Made by a program: the position numbers and the translations under genes
The notes under the pieces: generated by a model
Database searches by the model: none
The model's input: the letters and a program-made list of their open reading frames with translations, nothing else
Told to the model about the DNA's origin: nothing
Shown: piece by piece, positions 26,634 through 35,272 of the stretch
Layout: each line of letters opens with the position of its first letter
Numbering within the stretch: position 1 is the first letter of the stretch
Origin: Domibacillus indicus
GTDB lineage: Bacteria > Bacillota > Bacilli > Bacillales > Domibacillaceae
Direction of reading: 5' to 3'
Assembly (NCBI RefSeq): GCF_000970685.1
Contig: NZ_LAJB01000015.1
Location: 1 to 64,000, forward strand
Length of the DNA: 64,000 nt

Positions 26634-26662
26634 TTGACAACACCACTCGTGTGTTATATATT
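26634..26662 (+). promoter_or_regulatory. Near-consensus SigA promoter
   Basis: TTGACA (26634-26639) and TATATT (26657-26662) are separated by exactly 17 nt; this is among the closest matches to consensus in the window. It drives the 45-codon gene. Confidence 0.8.
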
Positions 26663-26693
26663 AGTTTTAATAAAATTAATTTGTTATATAACA
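26652..26693. promoter_or_regulatory. Paired operator-like dyads around the promoter
   Basis: TGTTATATATTA (26652-26663) overlaps the -10, and the perfect palindrome TGTTATATAACA (26682-26693) lies 30 nt downstream, three helical turns away. The spacing suggests a dimeric repressor binding twice; the protein is unknown. Confidence 0.5.
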
Positions 26694-26709
26694 GAAAGGG
26701 GAGAATTTT

Positions 26710-26847
26710 ATGGAATTGTATCAGGAAGCATATCGATATTATGAGAAAAAATGTGAAAACTATGGAATAAAAAGTATTCCATTTTATCGATTTATGCACA
26801 ATTTAACCGAAGACCAGATCAAGTTATTTGTTCAAAAAGCCATTTAA
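26710..26847 (+). CDS. 45-residue small protein, unknown
   Basis: The ORF encodes a Tyr/Lys-rich soluble peptide (MELYQEAYRYYEKKCENYG...). AAAGGGGAG stands 6 nt before the ATG. A near-consensus promoter and two operator-like dyads precede it, which argues for a real and tightly controlled gene. No family is recognised. It converges on the DUF6509-like gene. Confidence 0.7.
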   Translation: MELYQEAYRYYEKKCENYGIKSIPFYRFMHNLTEDQIKLFVQKAI

Positions 26848-26895
26848 AAAAGAAAGGAATGAGGAATACGCAAACTGCCAGCGAAGATGCCGTCT

Positions 26896-26932
26896 AAAAA
26901 ACCCCGTCAGCAAAAAAAGCTCAGACGGGGTT
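26896..26932 (-). terminator. Terminator of the yfkAB-msrA operon
   Basis: AACCCCGTC pairs with GACGGGGTT; on the minus strand the stem is followed by TTTTTTAG. It ends the leftward operon. Confidence 0.8.
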
Positions 26933-26941
26933 ATTCATGCT

Positions 26942-27223
26942 TTAATTTAAATGGGCGGCGCAGTATTCACGGACAAGTTCTATTTCATCTTCTTCCAGTT
27001 CAAAATCCAGTACACTGTCATCCGCACGGTTGTGCAAAAACAATCCGGCGATTTTTTGCGCGGGTTCTGTTACAGCATACAGTACACGAATGTAGAAGCC
27101 TTCTGGTGAGTACAGCTCGTCTTCCTCATCAACTGCTGCGAAAAGATGAAATTCATAACGATCCCCTTCTAAAATACCAAATGGATCATCGATTTTTTCA
27201 ACCGTATGGTTTGTAATGATCAT
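26942..27223 (-). CDS. DUF6509-like hypothetical protein
   Basis: The 93-residue acidic protein begins MIITNHTVEKIDDPFGI and has a mixed beta pattern ending in an acidic helix. It resembles the small DUF6509 group of Bacillaceae, recalled by sequence character rather than searched. GAGGAGGAAACAC precedes the ATG. It lies 19 nt after the MocR-type gene and is the last gene of that operon. Confidence 0.7.
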   Translation of the reverse strand: MIITNHTVEKIDDPFGILEGDRYEFHLFAAVDEEDELYSPEGFYIRVLYAVTEPAQKIAGLFLHNRADDSVLDFELEEDEIELVREYCAAHLN

Positions 27224-27242
27224 GCTGTGTTTCCTCCTCAGT

Positions 27243-28610
27243 TTATTTGGATAATGCGATAATCCATTTTCTCATTCGTTTAACTCCCTCTTCAAATTGC
27301 CCGGGGCTTGCGTAGCCAAAAGACAGCCGGATCGCGCGTGATGAACCCTCTGTATAAATACTGCCCGGATGAAACAAAATTCCTTCATTCAATGCTTCTG
27401 TGTATAATTCCTTTAATGAAATATTTTGATTCAGGCGAAGCCAGATAAAAAAACCGCCGTCCGGTATAGTCCACTCTGCTAAATCCGACAAATGCCGCTC
27501 CAGGGAGGCAGAAGCTGCCTGGCGCCGCTTTTTCAATTCTTTGCGCACATATTCAAGGTGATGTTCATAAAGGCCTTCACCGAGCCATTCAGCGGCCACC
27601 CGCTGCGATAATGAGCTCGTTCCATAATCCGCCTGCATTTTTACACCGGCCAGGCGTTCTATGACGGAATCCGATCCTGCAATCCAGCCTATACGAAGCC
27701 CGGGGCTTAATGTTTTGGACAAGCTGCCAATATAAAGAACATTTCCTGCGCTGTCCTGTGATTTAAGAGAAGGGGGGGGAGGCGTATCCAGCCACAGGTC
27801 CCGATAAATATCATCCTCAATAATCGGCAGCCTGTTCGCACTGCAGTACGAAAGTATTTCTTTTCTTCTCGCCTCACTCATTAAAACGCCGGTGGGATTA
27901 TGAAAGCATGGAATTGTGTAAAGAGCTCCCTTTTGCCCGGACGCCCACACAGATTGCAATGAGTTCGGCAAAAGACCTTCGTGATCCATAGGAATTCCTT
28001 TTAATGTCATACCAAGCGATTGAAAGGTATGAATGGAGTATAAATAAGAAGGCTCTTCAAGCAGGATAGAGGAACCCTGTTCAAGCAGACCGGATGCAAT
28101 CAGCTGAAATCCCTGCATGGCTCCAGAAACAACCAGAATCGATGAAGGAGAAACAGGAGTCCCCTGCCGGCTCATATAGCTGGCAATAGCTTCGCGCAGC
28201 GGCTCATACCCGGCTCGTTCCTCGTAGCCGAGCGTGTTGATTTTTCCTGTCAGGCGTCCAAGCACATCATTCAAATAATTTTCCGGAAATACGTCTTCCG
28301 CCAGTTCCCCACGGCTCAAGTCAATAATGCCCGAGTGTGCTGCTTGAGAAGCACGCTGGTTGTCAGAAGGAAGGGAAGCAAGCAAAGACCAGGTATTGTT
28401 TGCTACTATAGTTCCTTTCCCCATAATTCCCTGGATAATGCCGTCTGTTTTTAGCTGTTCCAGCGCGGCAACTACCGTACTTCGATTAACAGACAATTCT
28501 TCAGCCAAAACCCGCTGGCTCGGGATTTTCGTGCCGAGAGACCATCTGCCCCCTTCAATCTGTTCTTTAATCCAGCCGGCAACTGCATCCGATTTAATAC
28601 TTCGCTTCAT
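27243..28610 (-). CDS. MocR-family GntR/aminotransferase-like regulator
   Basis: The 455-residue protein fuses an N-terminal GntR winged helix (about residues 8-72: [21 protein letters not shown]) to a fold-type I aminotransferase domain. The PLP lysine is in [20 protein letters not shown] and the Asp in EDDIYRDLW are also present. MocR proteins such as GabR and PdxR sense amino compounds or PLP. The target is unknown. The start lies inside the 3' end of msrA (17-nt overlap) without a strong ribosome site, so translation is probably coupled. Confidence 0.9.
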   Translation of the reverse strand: MKRSIKSDAVAGWIKEQIEGGRWSLGTKIPSQRVLAEELSVNRSTVVAALEQLKTDGIIQGIMGKGTIVANNTWSLLASLPSDNQRASQAAHSGIIDLSRGELAEDVFPENYLNDVLGRLTGKINTLGYEERAGYEPLREAIASYMSRQGTPVSPSSILVVSGAMQGFQLIASGLLEQGSSILLEEPSYLYSIHTFQSLGMTLKGIPMDHEGLLPNSLQSVWASGQKGALYTIPCFHNPTGVLMSEARRKEILSYCSANRLPIIEDDIYRDLWLDTPPPPSLKSQDSAGNVLYIGSLSKTLSPGLRIGWIAGSDSVIERLAGVKMQADYGTSSLSQRVAAEWLGEGLYEHHLEYVRKELKKRRQAASASLERHLSDLAEWTIPDGGFFIWLRLNQNISLKELYTEALNEGILFHPGSIYTEGSSRAIRLSFGYASPGQFEEGVKRMRKWIIALSK

Positions 28611-29133
28611 GTTCAGGCCAATGTTCCTTTAAAAATTCATCCCGCCCGGACTGCTTCCGATCTGCTTCGTATTCGTCCTTGTGAGTTTTATAAAAATTTT
28701 GATGATCGTTTTCTGCCGGATAGAAAGCGGAGGCCGGCAAAATAGGCGTTACGATCGGCTTTTTAAATAACCCGCTTTCTGACAGTTTCTGCTTTGAGCG
28801 CTCCGCTGCCGCTTTTTGCTCTTCGGTTGTGTAAAAGATAACCGCACGATACGATTCGCCGCGATCCTGGAACTGGCCTTCATCATCGGTCGGATCGATT
28901 TGCTGCCAGTAAATGTCGAGAAGTTGATCGTATGAAAAAATATCAGCATCATATGTTATTTCGACCGCTTCTTTATGGCCGGTGTCGCCCGATTTTACCT
29001 GTTCATATGTTGGATTGGCAGCGTGGCCGCCCGTATAGCCGGATATGACCGATTCAATCCCTTCCCATTGATCAAACGGCTTGACCATACACCAGAAACA
29101 GCCGCCGGCAAAAATAGCTTTTTCTTTTTTCAT
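28594..29133 (-). CDS. msrA: Peptide-methionine (S)-S-oxide reductase
   Basis: The 179-residue MsrA reduces methionine-S-sulfoxide in oxidised proteins. The catalytic motif GGCFWCM occurs at residues 10-16, followed by [15 protein letters not shown] and GHKEAVEI. A longer in-frame extension upstream lies within yfkAB and is not the start; ATG 29133 follows GGAAG and overlaps the yfkAB stop by 4 nt. It forms an operon with yfkAB and the MocR regulator. Confidence 0.96.
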   Translation of the reverse strand: MKKEKAIFAGGCFWCMVKPFDQWEGIESVISGYTGGHAANPTYEQVKSGDTGHKEAVEITYDADIFSYDQLLDIYWQQIDPTDDEGQFQDRGESYRAVIFYTTEEQKAAAERSKQKLSESGLFKKPIVTPILPASAFYPAENDHQNFYKTHKDEYEADRKQSGRDEFLKEHWPEHEAKY

Positions 29134-30257
29134 TGCTGCACTTCCTTTCTTTCTTGATAAGCTTTTCGAGTCAAAAAGTCTGCATCGGGGTAATAAGCTT
29201 TTTTCACAAGCAGATTCGGACCAAGGCATCGAACGGAGGCGCAATGGCAGCTAATCTCTTTTGCTAGTGCCGAGCCGGACCAGGCATCAAAAGCCTGCTG
29301 CAGCGTGTGGCTTTGAATGTTGCCAAGAGAAGGCGCATCTGCGAAATCAGTCACAATCACTTCACCTGTGAAAATATTAACATTTAACCTTGAACGGCCG
29401 TCCGGATCATTCCGGACTGTGACAAGCGGCTCATTTTGCAGCCGGTAAACTAAATGACGATTCTCTTCATCCGGGCTGCATGCAAAGAATGGAAGTGTAC
29501 CGAACAGCATCCAAACGTCAGGGTTTCGAACATCAAGCAGCCTGTGGATTGCTTCGCGTGTTTCAGTTAGTGTCAATGATTCTAATGCACTCGCAAAGTC
29601 ACTTGGATACATCGGATGTATTTCATGCCGGGTGCACTTCATTTCATCAGTAATTTGCCGATGAATGGAGGCAAGGTGAGGGAGAGTCCTTTTATTCAGC
29701 ATCGTTTCCGCAGATACCGTAACACCTGCTTCGGATAAAATGCGGCTGTTTTCTATCATTCGGTTAAACAATTTTTCACGCTGGCTGTAGGATGGCTTTC
29801 GTTCCATATTAGCGAACCCTGCTTCTACAAAATCATCCACAGTCCCCCAATTATGCGAAATATGAAGAACATCAAGGTAAGGCGCAATGTTTTCATAACG
29901 TTCAGCATCAATGGTTAAATTAGAATTCATTTGCGTATAAACGCCACGGTTATGGGCGTATTGCAAAAGTGGAAGAACATACTCATTAACCGACTTTTTG
30001 GAAAGCATGGGCTCGCCGCCGGTGATGCTTAATGAGCGAAGGTCCGGAATTTCTTCAAGGCGGGACAGCAGCAGAGAAAGTGGCAATGCCTCCGGGTCTT
30101 TTGTTTGAAGTGTGTAGCCTACCGCACAATGTTCACATCTCATATTGCAAAGTGTGGTCGTCGTAAATTCAATATTAGACAGCCGGGCAGCTCCTGCCTG
30201 ATCAATATCTATATAGCTTTCCCATGGATCAAAAGCAGGGGAAATCTTTTTTTTCAT
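29130..30257 (-). CDS. yfkAB: Radical SAM/CxCxxxxC protein YfkAB
   Basis: The 375-residue protein has the radical SAM cluster motif CNMRCEHC (about residues 39-46; CxxxCxxC), a SAM-binding ITGGEP, and a C-terminal second cysteine motif CHCASVRC (CxCxxxxC), which together define the YfkAB family. The reaction is unknown. In this genome it is one intact frame. ATG 30257 follows GAGGTG with 7-nt spacing. It is the first gene of the operon with msrA. Confidence 0.93.
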   Translation of the reverse strand: MKKKISPAFDPWESYIDIDQAGAARLSNIEFTTTTLCNMRCEHCAVGYTLQTKDPEALPLSLLLSRLEEIPDLRSLSITGGEPMLSKKSVNEYVLPLLQYAHNRGVYTQMNSNLTIDAERYENIAPYLDVLHISHNWGTVDDFVEAGFANMERKPSYSQREKLFNRMIENSRILSEAGVTVSAETMLNKRTLPHLASIHRQITDEMKCTRHEIHPMYPSDFASALESLTLTETREAIHRLLDVRNPDVWMLFGTLPFFACSPDEENRHLVYRLQNEPLVTVRNDPDGRSRLNVNIFTGEVIVTDFADAPSLGNIQSHTLQQAFDAWSGSALAKEISCHCASVRCLGPNLLVKKAYYPDADFLTRKAYQERKEVQQ

Positions 30258-30430
30258 GTTCAAACACCTCGTTTTCTTTCAACATGTAATTATACCGCTT
30301 TTTGATGGAAATGAAAAAAGAAAGGTGAATTTACAATTCTTTAGAAAATATTCACATATTATTCATATCCAGTTCGTATGATAAAGAAAGTAGCAGAATT
30401 ATCATTTTATCAAATAAAAGAGGTGCTTGA

Positions 30431-30598
30431 ATGGGCAAAAGAAGAGGGACAATCCTGCTTTATCAACCTGAACAAATCAGTGCATGGCGGTATAGCAACG
30501 ACACAAACGCAACAGGCATACAACTGTTCAGCTTCAAATGGCAGAGACATTCTATCTTTGGTCCCTTTAAAAAAACATACCGGTCCGATCCGCCTTGA
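30431..30598 (+). CDS. 55-residue basic protein, unknown
   Basis: A frame of 55 codons starts at an ATG preceded by AGAGGTG at 7-nt spacing and encodes a basic, aromatic-rich peptide (MGKRRGTILLYQPEQ...). An overlapping longer frame from 30378 has no ribosome site, so this shorter one is preferred. There is no homology and no clear promoter. Confidence 0.4.
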   Translation: MGKRRGTILLYQPEQISAWRYSNDTNATGIQLFSFKWQRHSIFGPFKKTYRSDPP

Positions 30599-30719
30599 CT
30601 GGCAGAATCAGCACAATAGGATAAAGCGTTCATTTCCTGCATGTTATTGCCATATTACTTTTCTTTAATAGAAAAAACAGGTATCATGTGTGGTAACAAC
30701 ATGTAAGGAGGAATACATA

Positions 30720-31319
30720 ATGAATAAGGTAACAGGATTTATGGGAGCTGCACTGCTTGCCGGAGGAATGCTTGCAGGCTGCTCAGCGGATTCTGAGAAT
30801 GCCACGCCAGAAGAAGAGACAGTAGAGGAAACAGCCGCACCGGAAGAACAGCCGGAAGTGACGGAAGTAGAAGAAACAGAGACAGGACAAGCAGACGAGA
30901 CGGCTGAAAACACAGCTGAAGATACAGCAGGCACTGCATCTGATGCAGCAGATAATGCAGCTGAAGAAGTGGATGGAGCGGTAGAGCAAGCGGAGGACAG
31001 CCTAGGAGACGCAGCAGATGCAGTTGAAGAAGGAGCAGCCGATATGGGTGAAGCAGTCGAAGATGGTGCTAATGAGGTAAAAGAAAATGTGGAAAATGCA
31101 GGAGAAGAATCTTCTGAAGCAACAGAAGCAACAGGCACATTTAACGGACTTGCTGATCCTCATACTGTCGAGATTGAGGTCGATGGCGTGCCGGCTGCCT
31201 ATCAAGTAGAAGCTGACAGTGACATGATGGCCAAGTTTGAGGCAATGGAACCGGGTGAAAATGTCACATTTGTTTATGTAGAAAACGGAGAACAGCTTGT
31301 TATTAATGAAGTAAAATAA
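30720..31319 (+). CDS. Acidic lipoprotein, unknown function
   Basis: The 199-residue protein has a lipoprotein signal ending LLAGGMLAGCS, so it is probably anchored outside the membrane. A very acidic low-complexity region follows (about residues 24-140, rich in Glu, Ala and Thr) with repeated AAD/VE units that could form a helix, then a small beta domain (from about 142, ADPHTVEIEVDGVPAAYQ) to the end. AAGGAGGAAT precedes the ATG. It is monocistronic with a strong terminator. Confidence 0.8.
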   Translation: MNKVTGFMGAALLAGGMLAGCSADSENATPEEETVEETAAPEEQPEVTEVEETETGQADETAENTAEDTAGTASDAADNAAEEVDGAVEQAEDSLGDAADAVEEGAADMGEAVEDGANEVKENVENAGEESSEATEATGTFNGLADPHTVEIEVDGVPAAYQVEADSDMMAKFEAMEPGENVTFVYVENGEQLVINEVK

Positions 31320-31326
31320 AAGATTG

Positions 31327-31356
31327 AAAAAGCGCATCGAATTCGATGCGCTTTTT
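31327..31356 (+). terminator. Terminator of the acidic lipoprotein gene
   Basis: AGCGCATCGA pairs with TCGATGCGCT with a minimal loop, A5 before and T5 after. Confidence 0.88.
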
Positions 31357-31357
31357 C

Positions 31358-31382
31358 GTTTAAATAAAGAAAAAAGGGGAAT
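31358..31382 (+). promoter_or_regulatory. Candidate SigB-type promoter
   Basis: GTTTAA (31358-31363), 13 nt, then GGGAAT (31377-31382) fits the SigB consensus GTTTAA-N12-14-GGGTAT with one mismatch. It lies 43 nt before the next start codon. Confidence 0.45.
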
Positions 31383-31425
31383 AAATAACTATACGATACA
31401 TAAGGGTAATAGGGGGCTGCAATAT

Positions 31426-31755
31426 ATGAATACATCAGGAATGCTGCGCGGATATTTGGCAAAAGTAATGGATCAGGAAAGTTTCTTTTTTCATGTTATC
31501 AACTGTATGGAAAAACAGCTGATTGACTGGGGAAACGAGCCTATCCTTTTATTTAACTGGGAAAAGCACTCAAAGGATGTAGGCGGTTTTTTTCTTGTTG
31601 ATGGCTTTTCTTATTTCTTTACTTTCGAAAAACAAGCATTAAAACAGCTGCAGAATCAGTCACCTTATGCTGTTGACCGTGCATTATGGGAGTCACTGGT
31701 AGAAAACGGCTTCGTTTTAAAAGAAAGCAATTATATCGATAAAGCATTTATGTAA
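31426..31755 (+). CDS. Hypothetical protein, possibly general-stress controlled
   Basis: The 109-residue soluble protein is Phe-rich (MLRGYLAKVMDQESFFFHVIN near the start) and unrecognised. The ATG at 31426 follows AGGGGGC; an upstream in-frame ATG lies in the terminator of the previous gene and is rejected. A SigB-like promoter precedes it, and a hairpin terminator follows. No domain can be assigned. Confidence 0.65.
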   Translation: MNTSGMLRGYLAKVMDQESFFFHVINCMEKQLIDWGNEPILLFNWEKHSKDVGGFFLVDGFSYFFTFEKQALKQLQNQSPYAVDRALWESLVENGFVLKESNYIDKAFM

Positions 31756-31782
31756 AAACAGCCGGGAGTCCCGGCTGTTTTT
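31754..31782. terminator. Bidirectional terminator before proA
   Basis: A 14-bp stem (31754-31767 with 31769-31782) lies between the hypothetical gene and the end of convergent proA, with A5 and T5 flanks. Confidence 0.9.
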
Positions 31783-31787
31783 ATTTA

Positions 31788-33029
31788 TTAATTTCGCACC
31801 TGTCCTGAGCCGCGAACAAGTGATTTTACGGTTGTAATGGCTTTTAACCCCATTGGCCCGCGGGCATGAAGCTTTTGTGTGCTGATGCCAATTTCTGCTC
31901 CATAGCCGAATTGCTCGCCGTCTGTAAACCGTGTCGAAGCGTTACGGTACAGAACAGCAGCATCAATGCCCCGGAAAAAGAAATCGGCATTTTCCTCGTT
32001 TTCGGTAACAATGGCTTCTGAATGCTTTGTTCCATACTGGTTAATATGCTGAACTGCTTCCTGTGTATCATTAACCATTTTTGCAGAGAGCGTCATAGCC
32101 AGATATTCCTGCCCCCAGTCTTCTTCTGAAGCTTGTTTAACATAGCCATAGGTGTCAGTCAAATCCTTATCGCCGCGGACTTCCACACCTGCATGCTTAA
32201 GGGCTTCAAACAATTCTCTCTGATACGGCCAATTGCGGTGAACGAGCAGGCTTTCCGCAGCATTACATACTGATGGACGGTGCGTTTTTGCGTTTAAAGC
32301 AATATTAATAGCCATCTCTTTTTCCGCTGATTCATCAATGAACACATGGCAGTTGCCAACGCCGGTTTCTAAAACAGGAACCGTAGACTGCGCAATAACA
32401 GATTGAATCAATCCGGCTCCGCCGCGTGGAATTAATACGTCCAGGTAATTATTCAATTTAAACATTTCTGCTGCAGTCTCGCGGCTTGTATCTTCCAAAA
32501 GCTGAAGGGCGTCAGATGGAAGGGGGGATTTTTTCAGTGCCTGTTTCATGACAGACACCAGCGCTTTGTTAGACTGAAGAGCAGATGTACTTCCACGCAG
32601 CAGCACCGCATTTCCAGCTTTTAAACAAAGAGTCGCAGCATCCACCGTAACATTTGGACGGGCCTCGTAAACCATTCCTACAACTCCGAGCGGCACCCGA
32701 ATCGTTTCGATATAAAGACCGTGTTCAGTTGTCCATGATTCCACCACTTCGCCAATTGGATCTTCTAATTTCGTTAACTGGCGCACAGCCTCGGCAATTG
32801 CGTGGATTCGCTCTTCTGTCAGCTGAAGACGGTCCAGCAAAGAATCCGTAAAACCTGCTTTGCGGCCGGCGGCCATATCCTGTTCATTTGCGGCTAAAAT
32901 TGCCGGTGTCTCATCGATCAATGCCTCTGCAATCAGCAAAAGCGCTTCATCTTTTTCCGCTGTTGATTTTGTCGCCATTTGAAAGGAAGCTTGTTTTAAA
33001 AGCTCTGCTTTTTGTAAAAGTTCACTCAT
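31788..33029 (-). CDS. proA: Glutamate-5-semialdehyde dehydrogenase
   Basis: ProA reduces gamma-glutamyl phosphate to glutamate-5-semialdehyde in proline synthesis. The 413-residue protein has the aldehyde dehydrogenase-like fold with the catalytic Cys in HRPSVCNAAE, plus VYEARPNVTVD and PRGGAGLI motifs. The start ATG 33029 follows AGGAGTGGGAGAA; an in-frame GTG nine bases upstream is less likely. It lies 11 nt downstream of proB in the T-box-controlled proBA operon. Confidence 0.97.
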   Translation of the reverse strand: MSELLQKAELLKQASFQMATKSTAEKDEALLLIAEALIDETPAILAANEQDMAAGRKAGFTDSLLDRLQLTEERIHAIAEAVRQLTKLEDPIGEVVESWTTEHGLYIETIRVPLGVVGMVYEARPNVTVDAATLCLKAGNAVLLRGSTSALQSNKALVSVMKQALKKSPLPSDALQLLEDTSRETAAEMFKLNNYLDVLIPRGGAGLIQSVIAQSTVPVLETGVGNCHVFIDESAEKEMAINIALNAKTHRPSVCNAAESLLVHRNWPYQRELFEALKHAGVEVRGDKDLTDTYGYVKQASEEDWGQEYLAMTLSAKMVNDTQEAVQHINQYGTKHSEAIVTENEENADFFFRGIDAAVLYRNASTRFTDGEQFGYGAEIGISTQKLHARGPMGLKAITTVKSLVRGSGQVRN

Positions 33030-33040
33030 TTCTCCCACTC

Positions 33041-34156
33041 CTATCCTTCATTTTTTAAGGTAACCCAGTTATCACGGTGAATGACTTCGGCCCGTTCGTT
33101 AATGGAATAAGCTTTTGCTTCTGGGCCGGGCAGCCCTTTTACCTTCTCAAGGTCAACGGAAGAATAAAAGACTTGTCCCCGCCCGAGAAGATCTTTGTTT
33201 TGATTGCGGACATCCACCACATCCAGGGCGTCGAATAAGCCTTCAATAGAGGTAATGCCCACTGGAAGAAGGCTTTTTCCGCCTTTTATCACCGCTTTTT
33301 CTGCTCCTGAGTCCACAATAATGGTTCCCGAGGGCTTCGCGTGGTGGGCAAGCCATTGTTTTTTCCGCTGCATATGCGGCTGCATCGGCGACCCGATATA
33401 AGTTCCAGAGCCTTTTCCTTCCATAATATCAAGCAGCTTTCGCTCGCCCGCGCCATTGCCGATAAAGACGGATACGCCAAGAGATTGGGCTTTATCAGCA
33501 GCCAGGAGCTTTGATTTCATACCGCCTGTGCCGACGGATGATCCGCTTCCGCCCGCTGCCTGCAGCATTTCTTCGGAAATCTCCGGCACAAAATTAAACC
33601 GCTTTGCATTTGGATTGGTTTTGGGGTTGCTGTCATAAAGGCCGTCAATATCAGTTAAAATGACGAGCCCATCCGCCTGCAAAAATCCGCTGACCAGTGC
33701 TGAGAGCATGTCGTTATCTCCATACGTCAGCTCTTCAATAGAAATAGAATCATTTTCATTAATAATCGGAACAGCGCCGCGGTTTAACAGCTCTGTCATT
33801 GCTGTGTAAAAATTTTGAAAACGACCTTTGGAGTAAAAGTCTCCTTTTGTTAACAGCATCTGGGCAGCGGTTATACCTTTTGGTGACAGGTGAGAAATAT
33901 ACCGCTGGATTAATAGGCTTTGCCCGACGGCGGCAGATGCCTGGCGGGCAGCCATTACTTTCGGGCGGGCGGCATAGCCGAGCGCCCGAAAGCCGGCAGC
34001 AACAGCGCCGGAAGAAACGACAATAACTTCGTGGCCTGCCTGCTTCATAGCCGCAATGGCAGCCGTATGATCGGCCACTTTTTCTTCAACAATATTTCCG
34101 CTGTTATCCGTTAGCGAGCTGCTGCCGATTTTTACGACAATACGTTGTTTTTTCAT
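33041..34156 (-). CDS. proB: Glutamate 5-kinase
   Basis: ProB phosphorylates glutamate at the start of proline synthesis. The 371-residue protein has an amino-acid kinase domain ([38 protein letters not shown] and GTGGMKSKL) and a C-terminal PUA domain (about residues 280-360), the form present in most bacterial ProB. AAAGGAATG precedes the ATG. It is the first gene of proBA, behind a proline T-box. Confidence 0.97.
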   Translation of the reverse strand: MKKQRIVVKIGSSSLTDNSGNIVEEKVADHTAAIAAMKQAGHEVIVVSSGAVAAGFRALGYAARPKVMAARQASAAVGQSLLIQRYISHLSPKGITAAQMLLTKGDFYSKGRFQNFYTAMTELLNRGAVPIINENDSISIEELTYGDNDMLSALVSGFLQADGLVILTDIDGLYDSNPKTNPNAKRFNFVPEISEEMLQAAGGSGSSVGTGGMKSKLLAADKAQSLGVSVFIGNGAGERKLLDIMEGKGSGTYIGSPMQPHMQRKKQWLAHHAKPSGTIIVDSGAEKAVIKGGKSLLPVGITSIEGLFDALDVVDVRNQNKDLLGRGQVFYSSVDLEKVKGLPGPEAKAYSINERAEVIHRDNWVTLKNEG

Positions 34157-34181
34157 AACAATTCATTCCTTTTCAATAAAA

Positions 34182-34418
34182 AAAGCACACCAAATCGTCC
34201 ATAAAGGACGGGTATGCTTTCCGTGGTACCACCTTTTTTGACGCGACTTTAGCGCCCACTTTGCATCTGTAACGGAGAAGGCCGGCTTATGTTTTCATAA
34301 GCAATGTGTAAGCAGGGCAGGTTCAATAGTGCCTTTCCGCAGGAGTCTTTCAGCCGGTGAACTCCTTCTCTGGTCCGGGGGCGGTCCATTTACTAATCCC
34401 GTCATTTTTGCTCTATTC
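34182..34418 (-). ncRNA. T-box riboswitch, proline-specific
   Basis: On the minus strand the T-box core TGGTACCACGG (34221-34231) is followed by a terminator hairpin (about 34185-34220) with a T run. Upstream stems include a Stem I-like segment with AGTA near its base. The likely specifier codon is CCU for proline (34319-34321), in the usual context GAA-CCU. Uncharged tRNA-Pro should stabilise the antiterminator and switch on proBA. Confidence 0.88.
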
Positions 34419-34424
34419 TTTTTT

Positions 34425-34452
34425 ATTATCGTATATTCTGACTATTTGTCAA
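34425..34452 (-). promoter_or_regulatory. Promoter of proBA
   Basis: On the minus strand TTGACA (34447-34452) and GATAAT (34425-34430) are separated by 16 nt. The -35 lies inside the 3' end of the Nudix gene. Confidence 0.7.
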
Positions 34453-35077
34453 GCACTTGAGGAGCAGAACGAAGAATATCAAGAAAGTGTTTTAATACTT
34501 TTGCCGTTAATCCCCAAATAATCCGATTCTCATAAACATAAAAATACTCTTCCATCTTTTTAGCCTGCCAGTTGTACTCTTTTCCATGAGTAATCAAATG
34601 ATAAGGGAAATTCTCTTCCGGTTCCGGCCGAAGCTGAATGTAATGAAGATCGGGTTTTGTTTGAAGCAGGAAATCAAGCGGAACCGTAAATACTTCACCG
34701 ACTTCTGCTTCATTTAAGCGAAGATCAGTCAAATCAAGCAGACCGGCATAGCTGTAAATAATCATACCAAATGGAGACAGCATAAAATCGAGCGGAAACA
34801 AAATCTCAATGTTCTCAATCGGAACACCCAGTTCCTCCTGGGTTTCCCGAACGGCTGCGTTTTCCGGAGAGTGATCACTTTCGTCAATTTTGCCTCCGGG
34901 AAAGCAGATTTCTCCCGGCTGGCGCCGCATTGATAAAGCCCGTACTTCAAACAGGACATGAAGGCCATCTTCTTTTTGAACAAGCGGCAGCAGCAATGAA
35001 AACTTGGCGAAGGCTTCACTGCCGAGAATCTCGGGTGTACGGCTGGCAAGCCGCTCTTTTAATTCCTTGATGTTCAT
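34442..35077 (-). CDS. Nudix hydrolase, CoA-diphosphatase type
   Basis: The 211-residue protein carries a Nudix box GGKIDESDHSPENAAVRETQ followed by EELGV, preceded by RALSMRRQPGEICFPGG, which matches the UPF0035/NudL signature of enzymes that split coenzyme A into 4'-phosphopantetheine and 3',5'-ADP. The start ATG 35077 follows GGAGCTGGTCTG; the ATG 24 nt upstream lacks a ribosome site. It precedes proBA in the same direction but proBA has its own promoter. Confidence 0.88.
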   Translation of the reverse strand: MNIKELKERLASRTPEILGSEAFAKFSLLLPLVQKEDGLHVLFEVRALSMRRQPGEICFPGGKIDESDHSPENAAVRETQEELGVPIENIEILFPLDFMLSPFGMIIYSYAGLLDLTDLRLNEAEVGEVFTVPLDFLLQTKPDLHYIQLRPEPEENFPYHLITHGKEYNWQAKKMEEYFYVYENRIIWGLTAKVLKHFLDILRSAPQVLDK

Positions 35078-35189
35078 CAGACCAGCTCCATTTTTACTCA
35101 TTCATCTTTTGTTTTTTGAAAAGGTTCTTGATTCTTTCATTATAATAGAAAGATGGAGATAATGAAAAAATTTGATTTTTTAGTGTGAA

Positions 35190-35204
35190 AATATTCAAAA
35201 AAAT
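35190..35204 (+). promoter_or_regulatory. Weak CodY-box-like sequence upstream of ilvE
   Basis: AATATTCAAAAAAAT matches the CodY consensus AATTTTCWGAAAATT at 12 of 15 positions just upstream of TATGAT (35207-35212). CodY control of branched-chain aminotransferase genes is known in Bacillus subtilis, but AT-rich sequence gives such matches by chance. Confidence 0.25.
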
Positions 35205-35272
35205 TGTATGATAGAAGAAGTACATACCTCAGCAGCATGCTGACGAATTTTTACACATGAGGAGTCCTAAAG

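Noticed and set aside
30378-30668. Open frame of 96 codons after yfkAB
   Set aside because: There is no ribosome site, and it overlaps a shorter frame (30431-30598) that has one; the composition is not protein-like.
30665-31138. Ser/Ala-rich frame of 157 codons antisense to the acidic lipoprotein
   Set aside because: It is the reverse reading of a Glu/Ala low-complexity region, a known source of false frames.
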